NCBI GenBank assembly: GCA_937902425.1 | Contig: CALFNB010000539.1 | Coordinates: 1 to 64,000 of the forward strand | Direction of reading: 5' to 3' | Source of the DNA: an uncultured Acetobacteraceae bacterium | GTDB lineage: Bacteria > Pseudomonadota > Alphaproteobacteria > Acetobacterales > Acetobacteraceae | DNA length: 64,000 bases | Shown here: piece by piece, positions 39,834 through 48,680 of the stretch | How positions within the stretch are numbered: position 1 is the first letter of the stretch | Layout of the letters: each line of letters begins with the position of its first letter | Translations under genes and position numbers: made by a program | The notes under the pieces: generated by a model | The model's input: the letters and a program-made list of their open reading frames with translations, nothing else | The model's database searches: none | Told to the model about the DNA's origin: nothing

Positions 39834-40757
39834 TCAGGCCGGCAGTTTCGCGTGAAATTCCATCACGTCCTCAAGCCGCACGCGCGCGGTGCCAACGCGG
39901 GAAACCGTGGCGCTGCCGGTCGCGATAGCCCAACCCAGAGCTTCCTTCTTCGACAGTCCGCGCGACAAAGCCCAGGTCATGCCGGCGACGAAGGCGTCAC
40001 CGGCACCAACCGCACCTCGGAAGGGCACCGGAATGGCCGGCATGCGGATCACGCCCTCGGCCGAGGCCAGGATCGCACCTTGTTCGCCGAGTGTGACGGC
40101 GACCATGGCCGCGCGACCGGACTGAACCAGTGCCATCGCCTCGGTTTCCTGGTCCATTGCATCGGGTAACGCACGGCGGGCATAGATTTCCAGTTCACCA
40201 AGACTGGGCTTGACAAGGTCGACGCCGGCTTCGAGCGCGGCCCGCAACGGCGCGCCGGATGTGTCGACCGCGATACGAATGCCGCGACGGCGGGTCAACC
40301 GAGCAATCATGGCGTAGAGGTCTGGCGGCATACCGGGTTCCAGGCTCCCGCTGGCGACGATCCAATCGCACTCCACTTGCTCCAGAAGTGCCAGGATTTC
40401 GGTCCAGTCATGCGGTTCGGCGACCGGTCCTTGCGGTACGAACCGGTATTCTTGTTTCGTGGTGCGATCGAACACGGTGAAGCTGATGCGGGAGCGGCCA
40501 TGACAATGCACGGTCTGATGCGGCACGCCGGCTTCGGTCAGCAGGTCCTCGATCAGTGCCCCGCTCACGCCGCCCGCCACGATCAGCGCCAGCACATCCG
40601 CCCCGAGCGCATGCAGCACGCGGGCAACATTGATGCCGCCGCCGCCGGGATCGATATGTTCGTCGAATGTGCGGACTTTGTGGGTGGGCCGGACCTGCTC
40701 CGCCGAACAGGCGAGGTCGACCGCCGGATTTAACGTCACCGTGACGATACGGGTCAT
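39834..40757 (-). CDS. PfkB-family sugar kinase (1-phosphofructokinase-like)
   Basis: TVTLNPAVDLACSAEQVRPTHKVRTFDEHIDPGGGGINVARVL and VPFRGAVGAGDAFVAGMTWAL. Confidence 0.92.
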   Translation of the reverse strand: MTRIVTVTLNPAVDLACSAEQVRPTHKVRTFDEHIDPGGGGINVARVLHALGADVLALIVAGGVSGALIEDLLTEAGVPHQTVHCHGRSRISFTVFDRTTKQEYRFVPQGPVAEPHDWTEILALLEQVECDWIVASGSLEPGMPPDLYAMIARLTRRRGIRIAVDTSGAPLRAALEAGVDLVKPSLGELEIYARRALPDAMDQETEAMALVQSGRAAMVAVTLGEQGAILASAEGVIRMPAIPVPFRGAVGAGDAFVAGMTWALSRGLSKKEALGWAIATGSATVSRVGTARVRLEDVMEFHAKLPA

Positions 40758-41284
40758 GCCGGGTAGTCGATCGCCAGGATTTCCACCGCCTCGGCACCTC
40801 GCGGCATGCGCACCGCGACCTCATCGCCAACCTGAGCCCGCAGCAAAGCCAGCGCTACCGGCGATGCGATGCTGATTTTGCCAAGCGCCATGTCCGCTTC
40901 ATCGACGCCGACGATGGTCACGGTCAGTTCTTCGTCGCGTTCGTTCACGTAAGTGACCGAGGCGCCGAAAAACACGCGCGAGCGATTGGTCTGATGCCGC
41001 GGGTCGATGACCTCGGCGTGACGCAGCCGGCGCATCAGAAAGCGCATTCGCCCGTCGATTTCACGCAGACGGCGCTTGCCATACAGGTAATCGCCGTTTT
41101 CCGACCGGTCGCCGTTGCCGGCGGCCCACGAAACGATGTCGACGATACGGGGGCGCTCGACGGCGCGAAGTTGGTGCAGTTCCGCGGTCAGCACCGCGTG
41201 TCCCTCGGGCGTCATGTAAAACCTGCCGCCCGCCAGGCGGGGAGGGCCGTCGTCCTCGTCGTCAATGATCGTCGTTGTCCGCAT
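40754..41284 (-). CDS. greB: GreA/GreB-family transcription elongation factor
   Basis: MTPEGHAVLTAELHQLRAVERPRIVDIVSWAAGNGDRSENGDYLYGKRRLREIDGRMRFLMRRL and C-terminal FKBP-like Gre domain. Confidence 0.9.
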   Translation of the reverse strand: MRTTTIIDDEDDGPPRLAGGRFYMTPEGHAVLTAELHQLRAVERPRIVDIVSWAAGNGDRSENGDYLYGKRRLREIDGRMRFLMRRLRHAEVIDPRHQTNRSRVFFGASVTYVNERDEELTVTIVGVDEADMALGKISIASPVALALLRAQVGDEVAVRMPRGAEAVEILAIDYPA

Positions 41285-41399
41285 GATGGCCCTCTGGCAG
41301 GATCATAGAGCGTGGCGCGCCGGCCAGAAAGCGAAACCCGACTTGCCGGGTGCGGCCTTATGCCGCCAGATACCGGCGGAGCATGGAGGAAGCGTTAAG

Positions 41400-41534
41400 A
41401 TGCACGGGTTCCGCCTGGATGGGAGGGTCGCGCCGATCGCCGGCTCGGGCCGCGCGATTGCCGCTTGCTTCGCCGCCGGAAGCTACGTCACCGGTCAGGC
41501 GATCCACGTGAACCGCGGCATCGGTATGTACTGA
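41400..41534 (+). pseudogene. SDR oxidoreductase remnant with large internal deletion
   Basis: MHGFRLDGRVAPIAGSGRAIA (SDR N-terminus) joined in frame to ACFAAGSYVTGQAIHVNRGIGMY (SDR C-terminus); the ~200 aa core is missing. Confidence 0.8.
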
Positions 41535-41561
41535 ACATCACGCCGCGGCGGAGAACGGTCG

Positions 41562-41981
41562 TTGCATATTCCACGGGCCCAACGAGCTTTGGTGTTGTTC
41601 GCCGCGTTCCTGCTTTGTGCGAACCTCGGCGCACGGGCGCAACAGCAACCGCCAACGGTTGTGTCGCGGCCGCTCTCCGACACCGAAGCGGGCATCATCC
41701 TCGGCCGCGGCGTGGTCGATTCCGAAGGTGAGGATGTCGGCCCACTCGTTGACGTCATGGTGGACAACGCCGGCAAGCCAGTGGCCGGCGTCATCGATGT
41801 CGGCGGCTTTCTGGGCGTCGGCCAGCGCCGTGTCGCGGTGGCCTGGCGACTGCTTCATTTCGTTCCTGTCAGCGGCGGGACGCTTATCCATATGGACCTG
41901 ACATTCGATTCGGCTGCCGCCGCAGCGGAGTTTCAAGGTCCGGACAACACCTTGATCGTGATCGACCGCCCGCCGCCATGA
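41562..41981 (+). CDS. Secreted PRC-barrel domain protein
   Basis: Signal peptide ALVLFAAFLLCANLGARA; GRGVVDSEGEDVGPLVDVMVDNAGKPVAGVIDVGGFLGVGQRRVAVAW. Confidence 0.8.
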   Translation: MHIPRAQRALVLFAAFLLCANLGARAQQQPPTVVSRPLSDTEAGIILGRGVVDSEGEDVGPLVDVMVDNAGKPVAGVIDVGGFLGVGQRRVAVAWRLLHFVPVSGGTLIHMDLTFDSAAAAAEFQGPDNTLIVIDRPPP

Positions 41982-43198
41982 AGCCCGATCGTGGGATGGA
42001 CTGGCTCAACATGCTGGTCTCCGGCATGGGAGCCGCCTACGGCGCGTTCATTCCGGTCTATCTCACGACCCACGCCTGGACACAGACCAGTATCGGTCTG
42101 GTTCTGACCGTCAGCACCGTTGTGAGCATGCTGTGCCAGGTTCCGGCCGGCGTGTTCGTGGACATGATCGGCCCGCACCGCCGGGCCGTGCTGTACTGGG
42201 CTATCCTCGCGATGGGGATCGTGCCGGTGGTGTTCGTCATCCTGCCGCGCGGTCTACCGATCCTGCTGGCCATGACCCTCCAGGCGGCGGCCGGTAGTTT
42301 GCTCACACCCGCCATCGCCGCGATCAGCCTCGCACTGGTTGGCCGCGAAGGACTCGGGGAGCGCGTCGGCCGCAATGGGCGCTACGGGTCGATCGGTGCC
42401 GGTCTGGGCGCGGCGATCATGGGCGCCAGCGGGTATCTGGGCTCGCAACGCCTGGCGTTCGTGGTGGCCGCCGCGCTGACGTTGCCGGCCCTGTTGGCGG
42501 CGCGGGCGATTGGTCCGGACAAAGTGGCGATCGCGCACCCGGACGAGCAGCAACCGGGTCTGCTGGCGCCATTCCGGTTGCTGCGCGATCATCGCTTGTT
42601 GATTTACGCGTTGTGCGTCGCATTGTTCCAGGTCGCCAGCATCGCGGTGCTGCAGCTCGCGGCCGTCGATGTCACCGCCCGATTGGGTGCGCGCGGGGCG
42701 CTGGTGATCGCGGCGTTCCTCATTGTGCCACAGGTCGTTGTCGCCGTGTTATCGCCGTGGATCGGGCAGACGGCGGACCGCTGGGGGCACCGCCCGGCGC
42801 TGCTGGCGGGATTTGTGACAGTACCGATCCGCGGGGTGTTGTTCGCGATGGTGCGAAACCCGTATGTGCTGGTCCCGGTGCAGGTGCTGGAAGGGTTAGG
42901 CGGGGCGACGTTTGGCGTGATGATGCCTCTGGTCGCGGCCGATCTGACTGGCGGTAACCGGACTTACACGACCTGTCTGAGCCTGCTCGGGTTGGCGGCC
43001 GGGGCCGGCACCGCTGTCAGCACGGCCTTGGCTGGCTGGACGGCTGATCGGTTCGGGCGGAACACGGCATTCTGGGTGCTGGCCGCCGCGGGGATCGCCG
43101 CTGTGGCGCTGGCGGCATTCGCGATGCCTGAGACTCGAGCGCTGCCGAAGCCAACCGAAGCCGGCGGACCCGCGTCGAAAAAGCCAGTCAATCAGTGA
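41978..43198 (+). CDS. MFS transporter
   Basis: 12 hydrophobic helices; QVPAGVFVDMIGPHRRAVLYW and GQTADRWGHRPALLAGF loops. Confidence 0.9.
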   Translation: MKPDRGMDWLNMLVSGMGAAYGAFIPVYLTTHAWTQTSIGLVLTVSTVVSMLCQVPAGVFVDMIGPHRRAVLYWAILAMGIVPVVFVILPRGLPILLAMTLQAAAGSLLTPAIAAISLALVGREGLGERVGRNGRYGSIGAGLGAAIMGASGYLGSQRLAFVVAAALTLPALLAARAIGPDKVAIAHPDEQQPGLLAPFRLLRDHRLLIYALCVALFQVASIAVLQLAAVDVTARLGARGALVIAAFLIVPQVVVAVLSPWIGQTADRWGHRPALLAGFVTVPIRGVLFAMVRNPYVLVPVQVLEGLGGATFGVMMPLVAADLTGGNRTYTTCLSLLGLAAGAGTAVSTALAGWTADRFGRNTAFWVLAAAGIAAVALAAFAMPETRALPKPTEAGGPASKKPVNQ

Positions 43199-44754
43199 TC
43201 CGTCCTAAGCCGGCATGGCTGTATCTCGCGGCCCTGATCGGGGTACTTTGTGGTGCTCTGCCGTTGCTGGCCGGCCGGCCGGCGGCGCTGGAGGATTGGC
43301 CCGGTCATGTCGCCCGCGTGCAGATCCTGACGTGGTTGCGGGAGGGAAGCGATTTTTGGCCGCGGTTTTATCAGGTCAATACCTTCATGCTGCCGAACGT
43401 GTCAGTTGATATCAGCATCCTCGCGCTGCATGCGATTGGTCTGACGGTGCCGGTGGCGGCTCAGGTCGTGCTGGTTTTGACATACGCCCTGTTTGTCGGC
43501 GCGGCATTGGCTTTGGCCTGGGCGCTGCGGACCGCTGATCCATTCAAGCCGCTGCTCGCGGTCATCCTGTTCTACAACGGCGCGCTGCTGGATGGGTTCG
43601 TCAATTATATGATGGGCGCCGGAGTGGCTTTATTCTTCCTGGCGGCCTGGCTTGCCGTGAGCCGGCCCATGTGGCGCATGTTCCTCGCGATGTTCGGCGG
43701 CATCGTGGTGTTCTTTTGCCATATCGTCGCGGCCGGCTTCCTCCTGTCCGTGCTTGGATTGTTGGAGCTCGCGAGCCTGATGCGCGAGCGAACCTGGACG
43801 CTGTCGCTGTTGGTGCGTCACGCCTCGCCATTGGCCGCCTTCGTCCCGGTTGTGCTGCTTTTCGCGCTGTCGCCCACGGCCGATACGATGCGCGTTTTTT
43901 ACGGCGTGGATTTGTCCGTCCTGGGGATCGTGAAGCGAAAGCTGGCGCTGTTCGGACACCCCGTGCTGGATGGCAGCGGTCGATTGGGCGCGGCAATTCT
44001 GCTGATTGGAGCGGTGGCGTTCCTGGGTGTCATGGCCTTGGCCTGGCGGCGCGGGCAACTGATCCCGCGCGCGCTGCCGGGATGGTACTTTCTGGTGCCC
44101 GGCCTGATCGGGCTGTTCCTGATCGTGCCAAACGGTGTGGGTGAGGGTCTGGGCCTGGATTACCGCCTGCCGCCGCTGGTCTTCCTGCTGGCGGGGCTGT
44201 TCGTCCGATTGGAGTGGCACGACCGAGGCATGCGCCTGGCCTGCTTCGCGATATTGTTGGTGGTATCGCTGGCGCGTTCGGCGTCGTTCAGCCACGATGC
44301 GGCGGCGAACGCTGAAGTCTACCGCGAGTTCGCCGCGGCCGCGCGCACAATCCCGAGTCACAGCATGCTGCTGAGCGGCATTGGTACACCGCGCACCGCC
44401 ATTCCCTGGGACGAATTCTGGCGGCCGCCGGCGGAGTACATGGGAACGCAGGCGATCGCGGATCAGATTTTCGTGCCGTCCGTATTCGCGATGCGCTCAC
44501 AGCATACGTTGCGTTTGCACGAAGAATTTCGAAGCCTGCGCCGGCAGTTCGATGTTTCGAATCCGCTGGACGTGGCCGACATGCTCGACGCCGCGCCCGC
44601 CATTTGCGCCGACTGGCATCACCGGGGGCTCACGGGCTCCGTCTTCATGGTCGTCGTGTATCCGTCGGCGTTTTCCGATAATGCGTTTCCGCTGGCGGCA
44701 CGCCATGCGTCGGGCACCGGCTTTCGGCTGGTCGATCTCTGCGTGACGGGATGA
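43195..44754 (+). CDS. Polytopic membrane protein of unknown function (possibly GT-C-like)
   Basis: 519 aa with ~10 hydrophobic segments; GTG start overlaps the MFS stop codon; no firm family recognised. Confidence 0.75.
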   Translation: MIRPKPAWLYLAALIGVLCGALPLLAGRPAALEDWPGHVARVQILTWLREGSDFWPRFYQVNTFMLPNVSVDISILALHAIGLTVPVAAQVVLVLTYALFVGAALALAWALRTADPFKPLLAVILFYNGALLDGFVNYMMGAGVALFFLAAWLAVSRPMWRMFLAMFGGIVVFFCHIVAAGFLLSVLGLLELASLMRERTWTLSLLVRHASPLAAFVPVVLLFALSPTADTMRVFYGVDLSVLGIVKRKLALFGHPVLDGSGRLGAAILLIGAVAFLGVMALAWRRGQLIPRALPGWYFLVPGLIGLFLIVPNGVGEGLGLDYRLPPLVFLLAGLFVRLEWHDRGMRLACFAILLVVSLARSASFSHDAAANAEVYREFAAAARTIPSHSMLLSGIGTPRTAIPWDEFWRPPAEYMGTQAIADQIFVPSVFAMRSQHTLRLHEEFRSLRRQFDVSNPLDVADMLDAAPAICADWHHRGLTGSVFMVVVYPSAFSDNAFPLAARHASGTGFRLVDLCVTG

Positions 44755-44877
44755 CGGTTCCTCGCGCCATGAACCCAACCACGACCTGGCATGAGTTCGG
44801 GTCGGGCGGTGACGCATGAAGAACCGCGGTTTCGAGGGGCTCAACCGCTCGTGAATTCGTGCTATACGAACCATGCC

Positions 44878-45201
44878 ATGGCTCAGCGAATACCGCATGA
44901 TCCCGTGCTGAAGCGCTTCCGTGCCGCGGTGACCGAACTCTACGGGGACCGCGTGGAACGGGTGGTGCTGTTTGGCTCTCGCGCGCGCGGCGACCATCGC
45001 GCGGATTCCGATTACGATGTCGCGCTGTTCCTCCGCGATATACGCAGTCGGGCGGAGGAGATGACCCGGCTCGCGGAGGTCGAGACGGATATTCTTTATG
45101 ACACCGGATCTCTGATCAACGCATTGCCCTTTCCGGCTGGTGCTTACAAGGAGCGGACAGGATTTATGAGCGAACTGCGGCGCGACGGACTGGATCTGTG
45201 A
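44878..45201 (+). CDS. MNT-type nucleotidyltransferase (antitoxin of MNT/HEPN pair)
   Basis: VERVVLFGSRARGDHRADSDYDVALFL (GSxAxGxxxxxSDxD). Stop overlaps the HEPN GTG. Confidence 0.88.
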   Translation: MAQRIPHDPVLKRFRAAVTELYGDRVERVVLFGSRARGDHRADSDYDVALFLRDIRSRAEEMTRLAEVETDILYDTGSLINALPFPAGAYKERTGFMSELRRDGLDL

Positions 45202-45572
45202 AGCCCGAGACTGCCGACCATATCGCGAAAGCGCGAGAATGCCTGGACGCGGCGATCAAGATCAATACGTTTCCTCTCCCCCAGGTCGCGGCCAAGGAAG
45301 CTTATCTGGCGGTGTTCCACGCGGCCCATGCGTTTATCTTCGAGACCACTGGCAAGGTTGTGAAGAGCCATGGTGGCATGCGCACCATGTTTGCTCTGGT
45401 CGCGAAGGACGACCGCGTATCGATCGTGCGCTCGCCTCGATGTTAAGTCGTGGACCATGCTGTTGGCGCTGAAGGGGTCGTAACGGTGGCGGAGCCACGG
45501 GACGTGATCGATATCGCGCAGCGGTTTGTTGATACGATCATTGATTTACTGCCACCCGACACGGCCGTTTGA
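45198..45572 (+). pseudogene. HEPN-domain protein (toxin), disrupted
   Basis: Frame 0 AKARECLDAAIKI..AAKEAYLAVFHAAHAFIFETTGKVVKSHGGMRTMFALVAKDD. Then another frame gives PRIDRALASMLSR. Then frame 0 again gives DHAVGAEGVVTVAEPRDVIDIAQRFVDTIIDLLPPDTAV (stop 45570-45572). Confidence 0.8.
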
Positions 45573-45777
45573 TGATAACCGCCTCGCGCGCACCAGCATT
45601 GAACGCCTGAACCACCACGGTTCTTCGGTGCGGGAACCTGGCGCGGAAATGGTCCTCGAAGGCCAGTTTGGCGAGAGACAAGGCCCTGCCGCCGATATAA
45701 CAATCGCCCAAACCCCTGGCCTTGCCCGTCGGCCCGGCGCACAATCCACCACCAGCCCAGGAGCCGGAAAGCCAAAC

Positions 45778-46482
45778 ATGACCATCGATCGTCACCTCGC
45801 CAAAGCCTTCGCCGGCGTGTCGACCGCCACCATCACGACCGTCCTGCTGAAAAAGGGCCTCCGCAACGTCTGGATGCGCGGCACGAAGCCCATCCGCTCA
45901 CCGCAAAAGCGCCAGATCGGCCGCGCGTTCACCCTCCGCTTCGTCCCCGCCCGCGAGGACCTCGCAACCCCGGCATCCTGGGCGTCCCCCATCTCCACCC
46001 GCGCCGCGATCGAGGCGATGCCGGAAGGCTGCATCGCCGTGGTCGATGCGATGGGGGTGACCGATGCCGGCATCTTCGGCGACATCCTCTGCGCCCGCAT
46101 GGCGAAACGCGGCGTCTCCGCCCTGATCACCGACGGCGTCGTGCGCGACGTGGCGGGCGTGCTCGGCACCGGCCTGCCGGTCTGGTGCCAGGGAGTCGCC
46201 GCTCCGGCCTCGGTCGCCGGCCTGACCTTCGTCGGCTGGAACGAACCGATCGGCTGCGGCGGCGTCGCCGTGTTCCCGGACGATCTGGTCGTGGTCGACG
46301 ATGACGGCGCGGTCGTCGTCCCCGCCGCCCTGGTCGACGCCGTCGCCGCTGAGGCCGCCGAGCAGGAACGTCAGGAAGCCTGGATCATGTCCGAGGTCGA
46401 CAAGGGCGCCGCGCTGCCCGGCCTCTACCCGCCGAACGCCGAAAACAAAGCCCGCTACGAAGCCTGGGCCAAGGGACGGTAA
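45778..46482 (+). CDS. RraA family protein (RraA / 4-hydroxy-4-methyl-2-oxoglutarate aldolase-like)
   Basis: STATITTVLLKKGLRNVWMRGTKPI, GDILCARMAKRGVSALITDGVVRD, CGGVAVFPDDLVVVDDDGAVVVP. ATG 45778. Confidence 0.9.
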   Translation: MTIDRHLAKAFAGVSTATITTVLLKKGLRNVWMRGTKPIRSPQKRQIGRAFTLRFVPAREDLATPASWASPISTRAAIEAMPEGCIAVVDAMGVTDAGIFGDILCARMAKRGVSALITDGVVRDVAGVLGTGLPVWCQGVAAPASVAGLTFVGWNEPIGCGGVAVFPDDLVVVDDDGAVVVPAALVDAVAAEAAEQERQEAWIMSEVDKGAALPGLYPPNAENKARYEAWAKGR

Positions 46483-46485
46483 ACC

Positions 46486-47622
46486 ATGCCCGACAGTCTC
46501 CCCGTGCACGGCGACACGATCATCGTCGATATGATCCGCAAATTCTCTCAGGAGCGGCTGGCGCCATTCGCGGCGGAGCGGGAGAAGCGGGGGCGGATCG
46601 AGCCCGAAGTGATCCGTGAACTCGGCGAGCTGGGCGTGTTCGGCGCCACCACCCCGGCTGAGTGGGACGGCAGCGAAATCGACCCGGTCACCTACGCTTT
46701 GTTGCTGGAGGAGATCGCCGCCGGCGATGGCTCGGTCTCAACCATGGTGTCGGTGCATAACTCGCCCACCTGCATCGTGATCGCCAACTCCGGCACCAAT
46801 GCGCAAAAGGATCGTTGGCTGCGCAAGCTGGCGACCGGGGAGGCGGTGGGTTCGTTCGGGCTGACCGAGCCGCAGGCGGGCTCGGACGCGTCCAATCTGC
46901 GCACGCGGGCGGTGAAAAAGGGCGACCGCTATATCGTCAATGGATCGAAACAATTCATCAGCAATGCCACGCATCCCGGCAGCCTGGTGTTCTTCGCGGT
47001 GACCGATCCCTCGGCCGGCAAGCGCGGCATTTCCTGTTTCGTTATCGATAAGAGCCATCCCGGTTTCTCGGTCGTCCGCACCGAGGAAAAGTTGGGTCAA
47101 AAAGCGTCCGATACGTGCGCTCTGAGTTTTGACGACGTGGAAATCCCGGAAGACCAGCGCATCGGCGCCGAGGGTGAGGGTTACAAAATCGCGCTCTCCA
47201 CTCTTGAAAGCGGCCGCATCGGCATCGCGGCGCAAAGTGTTGGCATGGCGCGCGCGGCGTTGGATTATGCGATCAACTACGCCAAGGAACGGACCGCGTT
47301 CGGCGGCAAAATCATCGATTTCCAGGCGGTGGGATTTCGCCTCGCGGAGGCAAAGACAAAGCTGGAAGCGGCGCGCCAATTGACGCTGCACGCCGCGCGG
47401 CTGAAGGCGGAAGGGCGGCAATCGCTGGAAGCGGCGTGCATGGCCAAGCTGTTCGCGTCGGAAACCGCCGAAGCCGTCTGTACCGCCGCCATCCAGACCC
47501 TGGGCGGCTATGGCTTTCTGGCTGCCTACCCGGTCGAGCGAATTTATCGCGACGTCCGAGTGTGCCAGATTTATGAGGGCACCTCCGACGTGCAGAAACT
47601 GATCCTGCAACGAATGCTCTGA
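46486..47622 (+). CDS. Acyl-CoA dehydrogenase
   Basis: GSFGLTEPQAGSDASNLRTRA, GSKQFISNATHPG, YAKERTAFGGKIIDFQAVGFRLAEAKTKLEAARQL, RDVRVCQIYEGTSDVQKLILQRML. Confidence 0.97.
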   Translation: MPDSLPVHGDTIIVDMIRKFSQERLAPFAAEREKRGRIEPEVIRELGELGVFGATTPAEWDGSEIDPVTYALLLEEIAAGDGSVSTMVSVHNSPTCIVIANSGTNAQKDRWLRKLATGEAVGSFGLTEPQAGSDASNLRTRAVKKGDRYIVNGSKQFISNATHPGSLVFFAVTDPSAGKRGISCFVIDKSHPGFSVVRTEEKLGQKASDTCALSFDDVEIPEDQRIGAEGEGYKIALSTLESGRIGIAAQSVGMARAALDYAINYAKERTAFGGKIIDFQAVGFRLAEAKTKLEAARQLTLHAARLKAEGRQSLEAACMAKLFASETAEAVCTAAIQTLGGYGFLAAYPVERIYRDVRVCQIYEGTSDVQKLILQRML

Positions 47623-47742
47623 TCGCGGCGTCGCCGCGCGCCGTCACCGTGAATGGGCGCTGGTTTTTCATCGTCGGCGTTAGGGATTCGTTAATCCGGG
47701 GTTGCTAAACCGTGCACAGGCAATTGGGTCTGGTGCACGCGA

Positions 47743-48009
47743 ATGTTTCGATCCTTGGGCATTTTGGTTGCGATCGGTGCGATACTGGCATCACCTCTTC
47801 AGGCGTCGGCGCGTGGGTGGGGCGGTCGAGGCGGCGGTGGCGGTTCCCACTCGGCGAGTCATGCCGGCGAAGGTCGATCCCATAGCTCGGGGTCAAGAGG
47901 TCATGGTGGTTCCAGCGGTCGGTGGCACGCGGGTCCTGGCCCGGCCGTGATGTCGCGTATGGCATCCGCCACGGCGGACGCGCCACTCCAGCCAAGATTG
48001 AATTTGTAA
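47743..48009 (+). CDS. Secreted Gly/Ser/His-rich low-complexity protein (C-terminus may be frame-disturbed)
   Basis: Signal peptide SLGILVAIGAILASPLQASA followed by RGWGGRGGGGGSHSASHAGEGRSHSSGSRGHGG. Confidence 0.5.
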   Translation: MFRSLGILVAIGAILASPLQASARGWGGRGGGGGSHSASHAGEGRSHSSGSRGHGGSSGRWHAGPGPAVMSRMASATADAPLQPRLNL

Positions 48010-48101
48010 CGACGCCGGCAAGCCGAACCGCCAGCACGATATCGGCGTGGCCGCTTGTGTGGTCACGGCCAGACACATTCCCAGCACAGGAGCAGCGGAC
48101 C

Positions 48102-48659
48102 ATGTCCCGCCTTCCCATTTTCTCGCGCCTGCTCGCCGCCGTTTTGCTGAGCGGCTGTGCCACCACTCCGATGGGCCCGACCGCGCTGGTCATGCCGGCA
48201 CAGGGCAAGCCGTTTGAGGTCTTCGCGCAAGAACAGGAGATGTGCAAACAATTCGCCGGCGGAGAGGTGGATGGCGGCGCGACCATGTCCAATCTCAAAC
48301 AACTGGGAACCATGGCCATCAGCACCGCCTTGGGCGCCGGTCTCGGTGCGTCCGTTCGCGGGCGACGTGGTGCCGAATTCGGCGGCGCGGTCGGGGCGAT
48401 CGGCGGAGGTGCGATGGCGGGGCACGGGTCGGCCCGCGATCAGAACACTCTCCAGGGCCGTTACGATCTGGCTTACACCCAGTGCATGTATTCTCGTGGC
48501 AATCAGATCGCGACCGCGGCCCGGGCGGCACCACAGATCGCTTACGGGTCGCCACAGGGAAGCTCGCCGCCTGCCTATCGGGGCGGACCCGGCTACCCGC
48601 AAAGCCAGGGTTGGCCGTCGGGCGGGTATAACCCGCAAGCACCAGGGATGATCCGATAA
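48102..48659 (+). CDS. Lipoprotein with glycine-zipper segment
   Basis: Lipobox LLSGCATTP; ALGAGLGASVRGRRGAEFGGAVGAIGGGAMAG. ATG 48102. Confidence 0.8.
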   Translation: MSRLPIFSRLLAAVLLSGCATTPMGPTALVMPAQGKPFEVFAQEQEMCKQFAGGEVDGGATMSNLKQLGTMAISTALGAGLGASVRGRRGAEFGGAVGAIGGGAMAGHGSARDQNTLQGRYDLAYTQCMYSRGNQIATAARAAPQIAYGSPQGSSPPAYRGGPGYPQSQGWPSGGYNPQAPGMIR

Positions 48660-48680
48660 CCGGTCTGTTCGGGCGAATTC

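Noticed and set aside
45538-45795. Minus-strand ORF with fragment GLGDCYIGGRALSLAKLAFEDHFRARF upstream of rraA
   Set aside because: It looks protein-like and may be a remnant of another gene, but I could not match it to a family and the region overlaps the end of the HEPN remnant.
47743-48101. Possible frameshifted longer secreted protein (88-aa Gly-rich ORF continuing as RDVAYGIRHGGRATPAKIEFVT...)
   Set aside because: Low-complexity sequence prevents a confident frame-break call without homologues.
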